DNA from: a virus
IMG/VR virus record: IMGVR_UViG_3300022562_000747
Coordinates: 62,001 to 126,000 of that record
Length of the DNA stretch: 64,000 bases
Direction: 5' to 3' (one strand)
Position 1 is the first letter of the stretch. Each line of letters begins with the position of its first letter. Below, piece after piece: positions 43,426 to 52,253 of this stretch. Below the pieces are notes generated by a model. It had not been told where the DNA came from and searched no databases. It was given only the letters and a program-made list of their open reading frames with translations. Both the position numbers and the translations under genes were made by a program.

Positions 43426-43632
43426 ATGAATAAAAATGTCTGGATAGCTACCGGTATCGGTATTGCTATTTATTGTACGTTTTTTTTATTTGGTGTTTGG
43501 TATCTTGCTATTGATCCAGAAAAAGTAAATGGTTTTGTTATAATTTTTATAACATTGATGAATTATGCTTTATTCAATATGATTTTAGGAATATCGATGC
43601 TTATTTTTGGAGATAAAGAAAATGCAGCTTGA
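43426..43632 (+). CDS. small two-helix membrane protein
   Basis: A 68-residue protein with two membrane helices (ATGIGIAIYCTFFLFGVWYL and FVIIFITLMNYALFNMILGI) and a short charged tail. First gene after the sigma70-type promoter, so probably early. It overlaps uvsY by 11 bp. Function unknown. Confidence 0.7.
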   Translation: MNKNVWIATGIGIAIYCTFFLFGVWYLAIDPEKVNGFVIIFITLMNYALFNMILGISMLIFGDKENAA

Positions 43633-44077
43633 GGAAATACTTGCCGAATGGGATAAGGATGTAGAAATCAACTACACCGAATTGGGTGAAGAAGCTCGCA
43701 AGATACCCCGGCTTCATGCCAAATATCTGCGAATGTTGACCATGGAAAAACTGACCTTGAAACAATTGGAATCCAAGTTCAAGAAATTCAAGTTTACCAA
43801 ACAGCAATATTATCTGGATGGTCCGTCCAATATGGCGGAATTTGAACAAAAGAAAAAGGAATGGAAAACTGTTCCGGAAATCCAGCGCACCATTCCCCGT
43901 ACCCTTGTTGATGGTTATCTGGAAGTTGATGAAGATATTGATACTATGAAGCTTAGATTGGAATTGGCTCAAACCAAAATCGATGCTTTGGATTTTATCA
44001 TGAAATCGATCATGCAAAGATCATATTTGATAAACAATATGATCACATGGCAGCAATGGAACGGAGGCGGTAAGTGA
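43622..44077 (+). CDS. uvsY: UvsY recombination mediator
   Basis: A 151-residue helical protein, near T4 UvsY (137). The start MQLEEILAEWDKDVEINYTE and the pattern ALDFIMKSIMQRSYLINNMI at the end match the family. UvsY loads UvsX recombinase on gp32-coated single strands. ATG at 43622 is chosen over an upstream TTG. Overlaps the next gene by GTGA. Confidence 0.85.
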   Translation: MQLEEILAEWDKDVEINYTELGEEARKIPRLHAKYLRMLTMEKLTLKQLESKFKKFKFTKQQYYLDGPSNMAEFEQKKKEWKTVPEIQRTIPRTLVDGYLEVDEDIDTMKLRLELAQTKIDALDFIMKSIMQRSYLINNMITWQQWNGGGK

Positions 44078-44682
44078 TTGATATTTTATATACCGGGGGA
44101 GCCAAGGGAGCCGATACAATATTCAGTGATTGTGCGGATCAGGTTGGTCATAAGGTATATCAAATGACCTTTCCCAATCATAAGATTTCGGAAAATGTTC
44201 ATGGGGAATTTGTGACCCTGACGGAACATGAATTGAAAGCTGCTGATCCGTTTCTCAAACAAGCCAATAAAACCCTGAAACGGGGATTGGGACGTAGCCT
44301 TTATGTCCGCAATCTTTTGCGTCGTAATTACTATCAAATCAAGGATACGGAACGGGTTTATGCGATTGCTCCAATAGATTCCGATACCCAATTAGTTGAG
44401 GGGGGGACTGCATGGGCAGTCACAATGGCTATTGATAAAAAGGTTCCAGAAATTTATGTGTTTGATTTGAATGAAAGCAAATGGTTCAAATATATGCATG
44501 AACGGAATTTTTTGCAAGCTTTATGGGCGGCTCCCCAAGGTGGATGGCAACCCCCATACCCCCATGGAAAATATACCGGTATTGGTTCGTGTGAATTGAC
44601 TGATGCTGGAAAAGATGCTATCTATAATCTCTATATTGGTAAACATTTTTGGGAATATATGTCTGATGATTTCAAATGGTAG
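44074..44682 (+). CDS. SLOG-superfamily nucleotide-binding-like protein
   Basis: A 202-residue protein starting with GTG in the uvsY stop overlap, behind GGAGGCGG. ILYTGGAKGADTIFSDCA and LVEGGTAWAVTMA are typical of SLOG/YpsA-like folds, which bind nucleotides or nucleotide-derived ligands. In other systems SLOG proteins act in DNA uptake or nucleotide signalling. Here it is coupled to uvsY, so a recombination-linked role is possible but unproven. Confidence 0.65.
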   Translation: MIDILYTGGAKGADTIFSDCADQVGHKVYQMTFPNHKISENVHGEFVTLTEHELKAADPFLKQANKTLKRGLGRSLYVRNLLRRNYYQIKDTERVYAIAPIDSDTQLVEGGTAWAVTMAIDKKVPEIYVFDLNESKWFKYMHERNFLQALWAAPQGGWQPPYPHGKYTGIGSCELTDAGKDAIYNLYIGKHFWEYMSDDFKW

Positions 44683-44690
44683 GAATAAAT

Positions 44691-44867
44691 ATGTCTAAAT
44701 GGCGAAAAGTTGTTTGTTCAAAATGTGGAAGCGATCAATGCTTTCCAACATTTTTCCGTAATGATGCTCAATGTTTCAAATGTGAAACCGAGTTCAATAT
44801 GCGTGGGTATGATAGTTGGTGGGATAAGATCATGCGCCGCTTTATTTATCCTCATATTACGATATGA
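44691..44867 (+). CDS. small zinc-ribbon protein
   Basis: A 58-residue protein with Cys pairs CSKC and CFKC about 20 residues apart (9-12 and 29-32), a minimal zinc ribbon. ATG at 44691 follows AGGAA. ATGA overlap links it to uvsW. Possibly a DNA- or protein-binding accessory. Confidence 0.65.
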   Translation: MSKWRKVVCSKCGSDQCFPTFFRNDAQCFKCETEFNMRGYDSWWDKIMRRFIYPHITI

Positions 44868-46363
44868 CCGATATAATAGTTCATGCTCTCAATGCAGTTC
44901 ATAATGTTATTGAATCTGATGCCGGGATCGCAGCGGATTTGCATGACTATTTTTCATTCGATGTTCCCGGCGCTCATTACATAATCAATAGAGCCAAATA
45001 TCGCGCTAACCTAACTGGACAACCGGTAAAGTTTTCAGGCTGGAACGGCAAGATCAATCTTTTCAATAAAAGAAACCATAAGCTATATGCTGGTCTAAAC
45101 CAAAAACTGGCAAATTTTGCCGAAGCCAACCAGCTAACCATTGAATTTGATTATAATCCTTTGGTAGAATTTTCCGTGGATGATGCCCGAAAATTCATCC
45201 AGACCTTGAACATCCCCGACAAATATGATGAACGTTATTATCAGCTAAATTCTTTTGTTCATTGTGTCCAAAATCGGCGTAATATTATCCTAGCCCCAAC
45301 CGGTAGTGGAAAATCGATTATCATCTATCAATTGATCAAGTATTTCATGAATCAACCCAAGGTTTTGTTCATTGTTCCGACTATTGGTTTGCTTCATCAA
45401 ATTGTGAAAGATGTTAGGGATTATGGGTGGGAATTTCCCGAAGAATTTATCCATCAAATATCGGCTGGTATTGATAAAGATTCCAACCATGGTATCTATG
45501 TTTCAACATGGCAATCCATCTACGAACTACCCAAGGATTATTTCAAACAATTCCGGACAGTAATGATTGATGAAGTCCATGGAGCCGATGCTAAGTCTCT
45601 CAAGGGTATCATGGAAAAACTGACCCTATGTCCGAATCGATTCGGGTTTACCGGCACCTTGAAGGATACCCTATGTCATAAGCTGGTTCTGGAAGGGTTA
45701 TTTGGACCGCCATATATAGCAGCGACAACTACCGAATTGATTGAAGCTAAATATTTGTCTGATTTGACAATAAAATGCCTTATTTTGCAGTATAATCAGG
45801 ATATTTGCCAAAAAATATTTGGTAAAAGCTATGCTGACGAGATAGATTTCCTTGTAAACCATGAACCAAGAAATAATTTCATAAAAAACTTGACATTATC
45901 CCTAAATGGGAATATACTCTTATTGTTCCGAAAGATTGATCACGGTAAGATTTTATTCGATAAAATTAAAAAAGAGGCGAAAAATAAGTCAGTTCATTTG
46001 ATTTATGGGGGAGTTCCGGGGGAAGAACGAGAAATGATCCGGCAAATCCTAAATACGGAGAAAAATGCTATTTTGGTTGGGTCTTACGGAACAGTTTCAA
46101 CCGGGATAGATATTCCAAGCCTTCAACATGTTATTTTGGGAAGTCCGTATAAGAGCCGAATCAAGGTGCTGCAATCAATTGGGCGAGGATTACGACCACA
46201 TGCCGACAAGGAAAAGCTTACGGTTTATGATGTTGTAGATGATATGACCCGTCGAACCAAACGTGTGGCTAGACAGAATTATACCTTGAAGCATTTCATA
46301 AATAGGATAAGTATATATAATGAAGAAGGGTTTGATTATAAGACTTATAGGATAGGAATATGA
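44864..46363 (+). CDS. uvsW: UvsW recombination helicase
   Basis: A 499-residue SF2 helicase. Walker A APTGSGKS at 144-151, DEVH at 236-239, FTGTL motif III region, motif VI QSIGRGLRP at 437-445. UvsW remodels branched DNA and ends origin-dependent replication in T4. Coupled to the zinc-ribbon gene (ATGA). A promoter-like sequence facing forward lies inside its coding region at 45890..45918. Confidence 0.92.
   Translation: MTDIIVHALNAVHNVIESDAGIAADLHDYFSFDVPGAHYIINRAKYRANLTGQPVKFSGWNGKINLFNKRNHKLYAGLNQKLANFAEANQLTIEFDYNPLVEFSVDDARKFIQTLNIPDKYDERYYQLNSFVHCVQNRRNIILAPTGSGKSIIIYQLIKYFMNQPKVLFIVPTIGLLHQIVKDVRDYGWEFPEEFIHQISAGIDKDSNHGIYVSTWQSIYELPKDYFKQFRTVMIDEVHGADAKSLKGIMEKLTLCPNRFGFTGTLKDTLCHKLVLEGLFGPPYIAATTTELIEAKYLSDLTIKCLILQYNQDICQKIFGKSYADEIDFLVNHEPRNNFIKNLTLSLNGNILLLFRKIDHGKILFDKIKKEAKNKSVHLIYGGVPGEEREMIRQILNTEKNAILVGSYGTVSTGIDIPSLQHVILGSPYKSRIKVLQSIGRGLRPHADKEKLTVYDVVDDMTRRTKRVARQNYTLKHFINRISIYNEEGFDYKTYRIGI
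45890..45918 (+). promoter_or_regulatory. internal sigma70-type promoter inside uvsW
   Basis: TTGACA (45890-45895), 17 bp, TATACT (45913-45918), within the uvsW coding sequence. It could provide extra transcription of the endonuclease and the late sigma gene 55 downstream. Confidence 0.55.
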
Positions 46364-46364
46364 A

Positions 46365-46892
46365 ATGGAAATTATTTCTCAGAAAGAAGCCAAAAAACAA
46401 AACTTACGATTTTATTTTACTGGAAAATCTTGCAAACGTGGTCATATAGTTCCAAGATATGTTGCTAGTGGGGATTGTGAAATTTGTAGTAAAAATCGTC
46501 GTGCAATTTATCGAACATTAAATGAAGATAAACTTAAATTATGGTTTAAAGATCATCATAAAAAAACATATACAACAGAAAAACGCCGTATTCAACATCA
46601 TAAACATATAGTTACTGAACTTTATCATCGTGCTAAATGTAGAGCAAAAAAACTTAATTTAAAATTTACAATAAGTAAAGAAGATATAATTATTCCTAAA
46701 AAATGTCCAGTGTTAGGTATCTCTTTAGATTATCGTGATAAAAAACATGTTCCAAGTTTAGATAGAAGAATACCATCAAAAGGATATATTAAAAACAATA
46801 TTAATGTTATTAGTATGAAAGCAAATAGATTAAAAAATAATGGAACAGTAGAAGATTTTACAAAAATAATTTCATATATGAAAGGAGAATGA
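46365..46892 (+). CDS. HNH/endonuclease VII-like homing endonuclease
   Basis: A 175-residue protein. An N-terminal zinc region (CKRGHIVPRY, then DCEICSKNRR) and an HNH-like core CPVLGISLDY, then PSLDRRIPSKGYIKNNINV, match free-standing phage endonucleases of the endonuclease VII/HNH type. It is more AT-rich than uvsW. It sits two bases after uvsW with AGGA before its ATG. Confidence 0.82.
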   Translation: MEIISQKEAKKQNLRFYFTGKSCKRGHIVPRYVASGDCEICSKNRRAIYRTLNEDKLKLWFKDHHKKTYTTEKRRIQHHKHIVTELYHRAKCRAKKLNLKFTISKEDIIIPKKCPVLGISLDYRDKKHVPSLDRRIPSKGYIKNNINVISMKANRLKNNGTVEDFTKIISYMKGE

Positions 46893-46893
46893 A

Positions 46894-47214
46894 ATGAATA
46901 ATGGTTCGGTTAGTGATAGATGGACAGTAAAAATGTCGGACGCAATTGCAAAGGATACACTTTGTTCTATATTACAAGATATAAACATTGATTTTCAAAG
47001 GTTAATCAAGGTAATTGAACATTTGAATATAATTGGGGATCGTTTGCAAGGGCAACGTCCTACTGCGGAAAAAAGTCCGAGTAAACTTGATACTCCTCCA
47101 TATTCGGTTTATGATGAATTAAAACAAAAAAGATTAACATTGCAACGTTATACATCTCAACTTGAGGAAGCAACCGCAAGAATAGATAACGTTATTGGAG
47201 GATTGGCGCAATGA
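46894..47214 (+). CDS. hypothetical protein with C-terminal coiled coil
   Basis: A 106-residue protein. The end (YDELKQKRLTLQRYTSQLEE) is a likely coiled coil. Two bases after the endonuclease and overlapping the next gene by 4 bp. Not recognised. Confidence 0.6.
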   Translation: MNNGSVSDRWTVKMSDAIAKDTLCSILQDINIDFQRLIKVIEHLNIIGDRLQGQRPTAEKSPSKLDTPPYSVYDELKQKRLTLQRYTSQLEEATARIDNVIGGLAQ

Positions 47215-47582
47215 GCCTTATAAATCAAGCTAAAGTAGAATTGGACCTTATCAATTTTGGCGAGGAAGATACCCGAGTTATGATTGAAATTCTTGAAAAA
47301 TTCTTTGATCAATGGGATAGTGGGGGAGCCGTAGCAACGGTTCAACCAATTCTAAATCGTTGTATTGCGGGTAAGCCACTTTCTCCCCTCATGGGAACCG
47401 ATGATGAATTTGTCGAAGTTGGAACTGGAGTATTTCAAAACAAGCGATGTTCAACGGTATTCAAGGAAGATGGGCGAGCTTATGATATTGATACACCGGG
47501 ACGCCCAACAATTACTTTCCCCTATAATCCGAGAAAATCAACTGTAGATTTTCCAATTTACGAAATAAAAACAAAGGAATGA
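47211..47582 (+). CDS. conserved T4-like hypothetical protein
   Basis: A 123-residue protein between the uvsW region and gene 55. The segment PLMGTDDEFVEVG, then FQNKRCSTVFKEDG, recurs in T4-like phages in the same region. Coupled on both sides by 4-bp overlaps (ATGA-type). No catalytic motif seen. Confidence 0.65.
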   Translation: MSLINQAKVELDLINFGEEDTRVMIEILEKFFDQWDSGGAVATVQPILNRCIAGKPLSPLMGTDDEFVEVGTGVFQNKRCSTVFKEDGRAYDIDTPGRPTITFPYNPRKSTVDFPIYEIKTKE

Positions 47583-48151
47583 CAATTATAATTACTGAAA
47601 TAAGAAAACCAATAAATTATGTAAATAATGACGAATTGTATAGAGAGTTAAAAAAATACCGAAAAATACGAAAACAAGATGACGGAATTTCCCGCACATC
47701 TGAGTATGTCGGTAAATGTATTATGCTAATATGTAACGGATTGGCTCAACGTCCCAATTTTAATGGCTATACTTTTAAAGCTGATATGATATCGGATGGT
47801 ATCGAAGATTGTATTGCAGCCGTCAAGAATTTTGACCCCAAGAAATCCAAAAATCCGTTTGGTTATTTCACACAAATAGCCTATTGGGCGTTTGTCCAAC
47901 GAATCATGATTGAAAAAAAGCAACAATATTTAAAACATAAGAATTATCAGAACAATTTCATGTTAGCAGACCTATCGAATACTGAAAATGATATTATAGA
48001 GAAAATGGCATGGTCGAAATTATCAGATCAAGTTATTTCGTCGTTTGAAGAAAATTTAAACAAAAATAAAAAAGGAACCAAATGCTTAACGAAAAAGAAT
48101 ATAAAAAAGAATGGTATATTAAAAACAAAGAACGAATACTCGAAAAAATGA
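47579..48151 (+). CDS. 55: gp55 late-transcription sigma factor
   Basis: A 190-residue minimal sigma factor. FDPKKSKNPFGYFTQIAYWA and FVQRIMIEKKQQYLKHKNYQ match the conserved core of T4 gp55, which binds RNA polymerase and reads TATAAATA. The last 24 residues (GTKCLTKKNIKK, then LKTKNEYSKK) are Lys/Asn-rich and are encoded by DNA that in another frame reads as the start of an HNH endonuclease, so the true C-terminus may have been replaced. Confidence 0.87.
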   Translation: MTIIITEIRKPINYVNNDELYRELKKYRKIRKQDDGISRTSEYVGKCIMLICNGLAQRPNFNGYTFKADMISDGIEDCIAAVKNFDPKKSKNPFGYFTQIAYWAFVQRIMIEKKQQYLKHKNYQNNFMLADLSNTENDIIEKMAWSKLSDQVISSFEENLNKNKKGTKCLTKKNIKKNGILKTKNEYSKK

Positions 48152-48180
48152 TAGTGTCGAATTACTACAGGAAACGATAA
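48082..48180 (+). pseudogene. remnant of a homing endonuclease start
   Basis: A 32-codon frame overlapping the 3' end of gene 55 reads MLNEKEYKKEWYIKNKERIL, then EKMIVSNYYRKR, with AAAGGA before the ATG. This is the usual basic helical N-terminus of HNH/endonuclease VII homing enzymes. The rest is missing, so it looks like a decayed insertion. Confidence 0.55.
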
Positions 48181-48185
48181 ATTAC

Positions 48186-48214
48186 TTGACAAAGAACAAG
48201 AAAAATGATAAGAT
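48186..48214 (+). promoter_or_regulatory. sigma70-type promoter upstream of the 47-46 unit
   Basis: TTGACA (48186-48191), 17 bp, TAAGAT (48209-48214), with extended-minus-10 TGA. Start near 48221, 29 bp before the ATG at 48250. Confidence 0.75.
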
Positions 48215-48249
48215 TAAGTCTGCTAAGAAAAGTAAAAAGGTAAATTATA

Positions 48250-48453
48250 ATGTTCAACCAAAAACAATTACACCTAGTCCCCGAAGTAATCAAAAATCGG
48301 GCAGCATCGCTATTAAGTGAGAGTAGCGGAAAAAATATCCAAGCTGAAAAGGAAGTTCATGCGGCAACATTGGAGGCGGTGATTTCCTATTGTCAATCAG
48401 CTTTGGAATCGTATCGGAAAAAATCTTCTTTTAATTATAAAAAACGAGCATGA
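48250..48453 (+). CDS. hypothetical protein
   Basis: A 67-residue helical protein (PEVIKNRAASLLSESSGKNI). First gene after a sigma70-type promoter, with AAAAGG in the leader. Not recognised. Confidence 0.6.
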   Translation: MFNQKQLHLVPEVIKNRAASLLSESSGKNIQAEKEVHAATLEAVISYCQSALESYRKKSSFNYKKRA

Positions 48454-48464
48454 AAGGATAAACT

Positions 48465-48866
48465 ATGGCTCTTGGTATGATATCAAATATGGCTTCGATA
48501 AAAGCCAATTATTTTAAATCTCAACTTATTGAATCATTGGTTAAGTTTCGAGAACAGCATAGAAAAGAATATTCTGATGCGGTTGAGGTTTATCAAAAAG
48601 ATGTTGTTGATGCATTGAAAAAATTGATAGCTCGAACTGAAGGCGATCCTAATTTTAAGGAATTTTCAGTTTCGGCTAATCTTGGTTTGACTACTCCGGT
48701 TAATTGTGAAAAAGAATATGATCAATTGATTACAGTCTTTAAGGCAATGAATACTGATGTAATTGAATTAAACCTTGAGGAAGCCAACCGTATTTTGAAT
48801 AATGATTGGGCGTGGATAGTATCTGCTTCAGCATCAAACACATTTTATTCATCCCGGAAAAGATAA
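48465..48866 (+). CDS. hypothetical helical protein before gene 47
   Basis: A 133-residue protein, mostly helical (YFKSQLIESLVKFREQHRKE), ATG behind AAAGGA. Stop is directly followed by the TTG start of gene 47. Similar small proteins occur in other phages, but no function is known to me. Confidence 0.6.
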   Translation: MALGMISNMASIKANYFKSQLIESLVKFREQHRKEYSDAVEVYQKDVVDALKKLIARTEGDPNFKEFSVSANLGLTTPVNCEKEYDQLITVFKAMNTDVIELNLEEANRILNNDWAWIVSASASNTFYSSRKR

Positions 48867-49922
48867 TTGAGAATAGCTCTTATAACAGACCTCCATTATG
48901 GTGTAAGAGGGGATCATCAAGCATTTCTGGACAACAACAAGAAATTCTTTGATGAAACCTTCTTCCCATATCTGCAAAATAACAAAATACAGACAATTGT
49001 TTGTTTGGGGGATTTGCTGGATCGTCGCAAATATATCAATTACTATACTGCGTCCCGGCTCCGGAAAGATTTCATTGAGCCGATGAACAATATGGATTTG
49101 GAGTTCCATTGGATATTGGGAAACCATGATCTATATTATCGTCAGGTCAATACGGTATCGGCAGCTTCCGAGCTACCATTTGAATTGTTGAAATTCAAAT
49201 ATTATGCTGATGCAGAGGAAGTCACCTTTGACGGCACCCCGATCCTATTCGTTCCATGGATATGTGAATCCAATAAAGACCAAGTTTCCGAAAAGCTAAA
49301 AACAACCAAGGCTGAAGTAGTCTTTGGTCATTTGGCTTTGATTGGTTTTGAAATGTATAAGGGTCAGGTGAATCATGCCGATGGAGAAAGCAAGGATAAT
49401 TATGACCGTTTCAAGCTTGTTGCTTCCGGACACTTTCACCACAAGTCAAATGTAGGAAACATCCATTATCTAGGCGCTCATGCCGAATTTATTTGGTCGG
49501 ATTGGAACGATCCCCGAGGCTTCCATATTTTCGATACCAAGACCTATGAAATGGAGTTTGTTCCCAACCCATTCAATATGTTTGAAAAGGTCTATTATGA
49601 CGATGTAAGTGGCAAATATCCAAAAGTAAATTTCGATAATTTGAAGGGTAAGATCGTCAAACTTATCATCAAGAGCCAAACCAATAGTGATCAATATAAT
49701 TGGTTTGTCAATCAAATTGAAGCTGCTGGACCATTGGAATTGGTGCCGGTGCAGGATCATCTGAATTTCGAAAATATTTCGGATGAAACCATTGTATCGG
49801 AAACGAAGGATACTTTGACCTTGATGAAAGAATACATTTCTCAATCCAATAATGTAGTCAATTCATCCAAGCTGGACAAGCTTATAACTGAATTATATCA
49901 TGAAGCAATGAGTGTGGAATGA
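48867..49922 (+). CDS. 47: gp47 recombination nuclease subunit (Mre11/SbcD-like)
   Basis: A 351-residue nuclease. Metal motifs: DLH at 8-10, GDLLDRRK at 48-55, GNHD at 85-88, then SGHFHH further on. With gp46 it resects DNA ends for recombination-dependent replication. Start is TTG directly after the previous stop; it is accepted because the first beta strand (RIALITDLH) begins there. Confidence 0.9.
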   Translation: MRIALITDLHYGVRGDHQAFLDNNKKFFDETFFPYLQNNKIQTIVCLGDLLDRRKYINYYTASRLRKDFIEPMNNMDLEFHWILGNHDLYYRQVNTVSAASELPFELLKFKYYADAEEVTFDGTPILFVPWICESNKDQVSEKLKTTKAEVVFGHLALIGFEMYKGQVNHADGESKDNYDRFKLVASGHFHHKSNVGNIHYLGAHAEFIWSDWNDPRGFHIFDTKTYEMEFVPNPFNMFEKVYYDDVSGKYPKVNFDNLKGKIVKLIIKSQTNSDQYNWFVNQIEAAGPLELVPVQDHLNFENISDETIVSETKDTLTLMKEYISQSNNVVNSSKLDKLITELYHEAMSVE

Positions 49923-50371
49923 TTAAGCAAAAATTTGGTAAATGGATTATAATAGATAAAGCTCCCGATAGGAGAGGAGAAAAATATTGGCTATGTCAAT
50001 GTGAATGTGGTAATACATCAGAAGTTTATGCATTTTCTTTGAAATATGGATCATCTACTCAATGTAAATCGTGTGCGAAAAAAGGCAAAGCTCCCCGCCT
50101 TACACATAATATGACACATAGTAGAGAATATGATAGTTGGCAAAGTATGAAAACTCGTTGTTATAATTCTAATCATAAGTTTTATAATTATTATGGAGGT
50201 CGTGGAATACGAGTTTGTAGAAGATGGAAAAATAGTTTTGAGAATTTCTATGCTGATATGGGAAAACGTCCATTAGGTAGATCATTAGATCGAATTAATA
50301 CCAATGGTAACTATGAACCTTCTAATTGTAAATGGGCTACTCCAAAAGAGCAAATGAGAAATAGACGATGA
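49919..50371 (+). CDS. HNH-type homing endonuclease between genes 47 and 46
   Basis: A 150-residue protein. N-terminal zinc ribbon (CQCECGNTSEV, then CKSCAKK). C-terminal core MKTRCYNSNHKFYNYYGGRG, then SLDRINTNGNYEPSNCKWA, a well-known phage HNH/AP2-associated family. It joins both neighbours by ATGA overlaps, so it is inserted with no loss of coupling. Confidence 0.85.
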   Translation: MIKQKFGKWIIIDKAPDRRGEKYWLCQCECGNTSEVYAFSLKYGSSTQCKSCAKKGKAPRLTHNMTHSREYDSWQSMKTRCYNSNHKFYNYYGGRGIRVCRRWKNSFENFYADMGKRPLGRSLDRINTNGNYEPSNCKWATPKEQMRNRR

Positions 50372-52080
50372 AATTAATTCTGAAAAAGGTGAGATTTGCT
50401 AACTTTATGTCATTTGGCAATATGTGGACTGAAATTGACCTGAATACCCATCCTACTACTTTGATTGTCGGTAAGAACGGTAGCGGAAAATCGTCGGCTA
50501 TTCTGGATACTATTTCTTTTGCTTTGTTCAATAAGCCATTCCGTAACATCCGGAAGCCGCAATTGACCAATTCAATAAACAACAAGAACTGCCTTGTCGA
50601 GTTATATTTCTCCGTCAACAACAACAATTTCAAGGTTGTTCGGGGTATTAAACCTGCCGTTTTCGAAATCTATAAGAATGAAGAATTGATCACGCAATCC
50701 GCCGATAACAGGGATTATCAGGATGCATTTGAGAAATATATCCTACGGGTCAATCATAAGACATTTTGCCAGATTGTTATGCTTGGATCAGCTATATTCA
50801 CCCCTTTTATGGGATTGCCTGCCCAAGCGCGACGTGATGTTATCGAGGATTTGCTTGACCTGAAAATCTTCTCGACAATGAATGTATTGTTGAAAACCCG
50901 CCTTTCTTCGAATGAAGCTACTTTATCATCTATCCAGACCGAAAAGCGCATTCTTACCGAAAAGATAGAAATTACCCGGAAACATATTGCCGAAGCTTTG
51001 GAAGCAAAGCGAGTATCGATCCATGAAAAGGAAGAACAAATTAGTTCTCTTGAAATGGAGCGACAGACACATAGTATCGATATTGCAGGCATTCAAAAAC
51101 TAATCAGCGATCTTATCACTAATCTTGGGGATATAAAACACGTCAAAAAAACCAGCGACGAAATCAACAAATTGTATCATCAGTTGATACATAAGAGCGA
51201 ATCGATCAAGAAAGAGATTGATTTTCTGACCAATGAAAAAAACTGTCCAACCTGCGAACAAGTTATCGATAATGACTTTCGAGAACGGAAAGTTGTGGAA
51301 AAAACCAAGACCTATGAAGAATTAAATAATGGTATTGCTCAATTGCTCAAGAAACAAGAGAATTTGAATAATAAGCTGACCCATATTGCCGAAATTCAGG
51401 CAAAAATTCAGGAATGGAATGATGTTATCAAGGAACACCGTTCCAAAATGGATGTTATTGATATGCAAATCAAACATATCGAAACAGATATTGAGAATAT
51501 AAGCAAGTCCAAGCGAGAGATTGATCTATCAGGTCTGGAAGGGATGATAAATCAGCTTGGGGATGTAAAGACCCATCTTGTTCAATTGGAAGATGATCAG
51601 AATATCATGGGATTTGCTGCCAATATGCTAAAGGATACCGGAATCAAGGCACGTATTATCAAGATGTATATTTCGGTGATCAATACCCTTATTGCCAAAT
51701 ATCTAGCTGCTTTGGATTTCTTCGTTTCCTTTGAATTGGACGAGAATTTCAATGAAACTATCAAGAGCCGGTTCCGGGACGAGTTTTCCTATATGTCTTT
51801 TTCGGAAGGGGAAAAGTGCCGCCTAAATATTGCTATATTGTTCGCATGGCGGGCAATAGCCAAAATGAGGGGGTCAATCGACTGTAATTTGATCGTTTTG
51901 GACGAATTGTTCGATTCTTCCTTGGATTTGACCGGTATTGATGATATGATGAAGCTCTTAAATAACTTGACAAATAACGAGAATGTGTTTATAATAAGTC
52001 ATCGTGAGGATCAGATTTCGGAAAAATTTGCCCGAGTAATTCGGTTCCAGAAAACCAAGAACTTTTCGGAGATAGGATGA
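50368..52080 (+). CDS. 46: gp46 recombination ATPase subunit (Rad50/SbcC-like)
   Basis: A 570-residue ABC ATPase. Walker A GKNGSGKSS at 35-43, zinc hook CPTC at 293-296 in the middle of a long coiled coil, signature FSEGEKCRL at 478-486, Walker B LIVLDELFD at 508-516. Partner of gp47. A perfect-consensus promoter lies in its 3' end. Confidence 0.93.
   Translation: MKLILKKVRFANFMSFGNMWTEIDLNTHPTTLIVGKNGSGKSSAILDTISFALFNKPFRNIRKPQLTNSINNKNCLVELYFSVNNNNFKVVRGIKPAVFEIYKNEELITQSADNRDYQDAFEKYILRVNHKTFCQIVMLGSAIFTPFMGLPAQARRDVIEDLLDLKIFSTMNVLLKTRLSSNEATLSSIQTEKRILTEKIEITRKHIAEALEAKRVSIHEKEEQISSLEMERQTHSIDIAGIQKLISDLITNLGDIKHVKKTSDEINKLYHQLIHKSESIKKEIDFLTNEKNCPTCEQVIDNDFRERKVVEKTKTYEELNNGIAQLLKKQENLNNKLTHIAEIQAKIQEWNDVIKEHRSKMDVIDMQIKHIETDIENISKSKREIDLSGLEGMINQLGDVKTHLVQLEDDQNIMGFAANMLKDTGIKARIIKMYISVINTLIAKYLAALDFFVSFELDENFNETIKSRFRDEFSYMSFSEGEKCRLNIAILFAWRAIAKMRGSIDCNLIVLDELFDSSLDLTGIDDMMKLLNNLTNNENVFIISHREDQISEKFARVIRFQKTKNFSEIG
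51967..51995 (+). promoter_or_regulatory. internal perfect-consensus sigma70-type promoter in gene 46
   Basis: TTGACA (51967-51972), 17 bp, TATAAT (51990-51995), both hexamers perfect. It lies 82 bp before the next ATG and would transcribe the small genes and peptide deformylase downstream. Confidence 0.7.
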
Positions 52081-52253
52081 TAAAAACGCATGAAATCAGG
52101 GTCACCCTGTCTATCGATGGTAATAAGACAAGTATGAATCGGCTTGTAGATGATTTGGAAGTGAAAAACTCCTTAGTTGACGTAATAAAAGAACATACTA
52201 AACAAATGTTTGATGAAATAATCAAACATTGGGATGAAATAAAACATAACTGA
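52077..52253 (+). CDS. small hypothetical protein after gene 46
   Basis: A 58-residue protein coupled by ATGA to gene 46, with TAGGA before it. Reads MIKTHEIRVTLSIDGNKTSM, then LVDVIKEHTKQMFDEIIKHW. Acidic and helical. Not recognised. Confidence 0.6.
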   Translation: MIKTHEIRVTLSIDGNKTSMNRLVDDLEVKNSLVDVIKEHTKQMFDEIIKHWDEIKHN

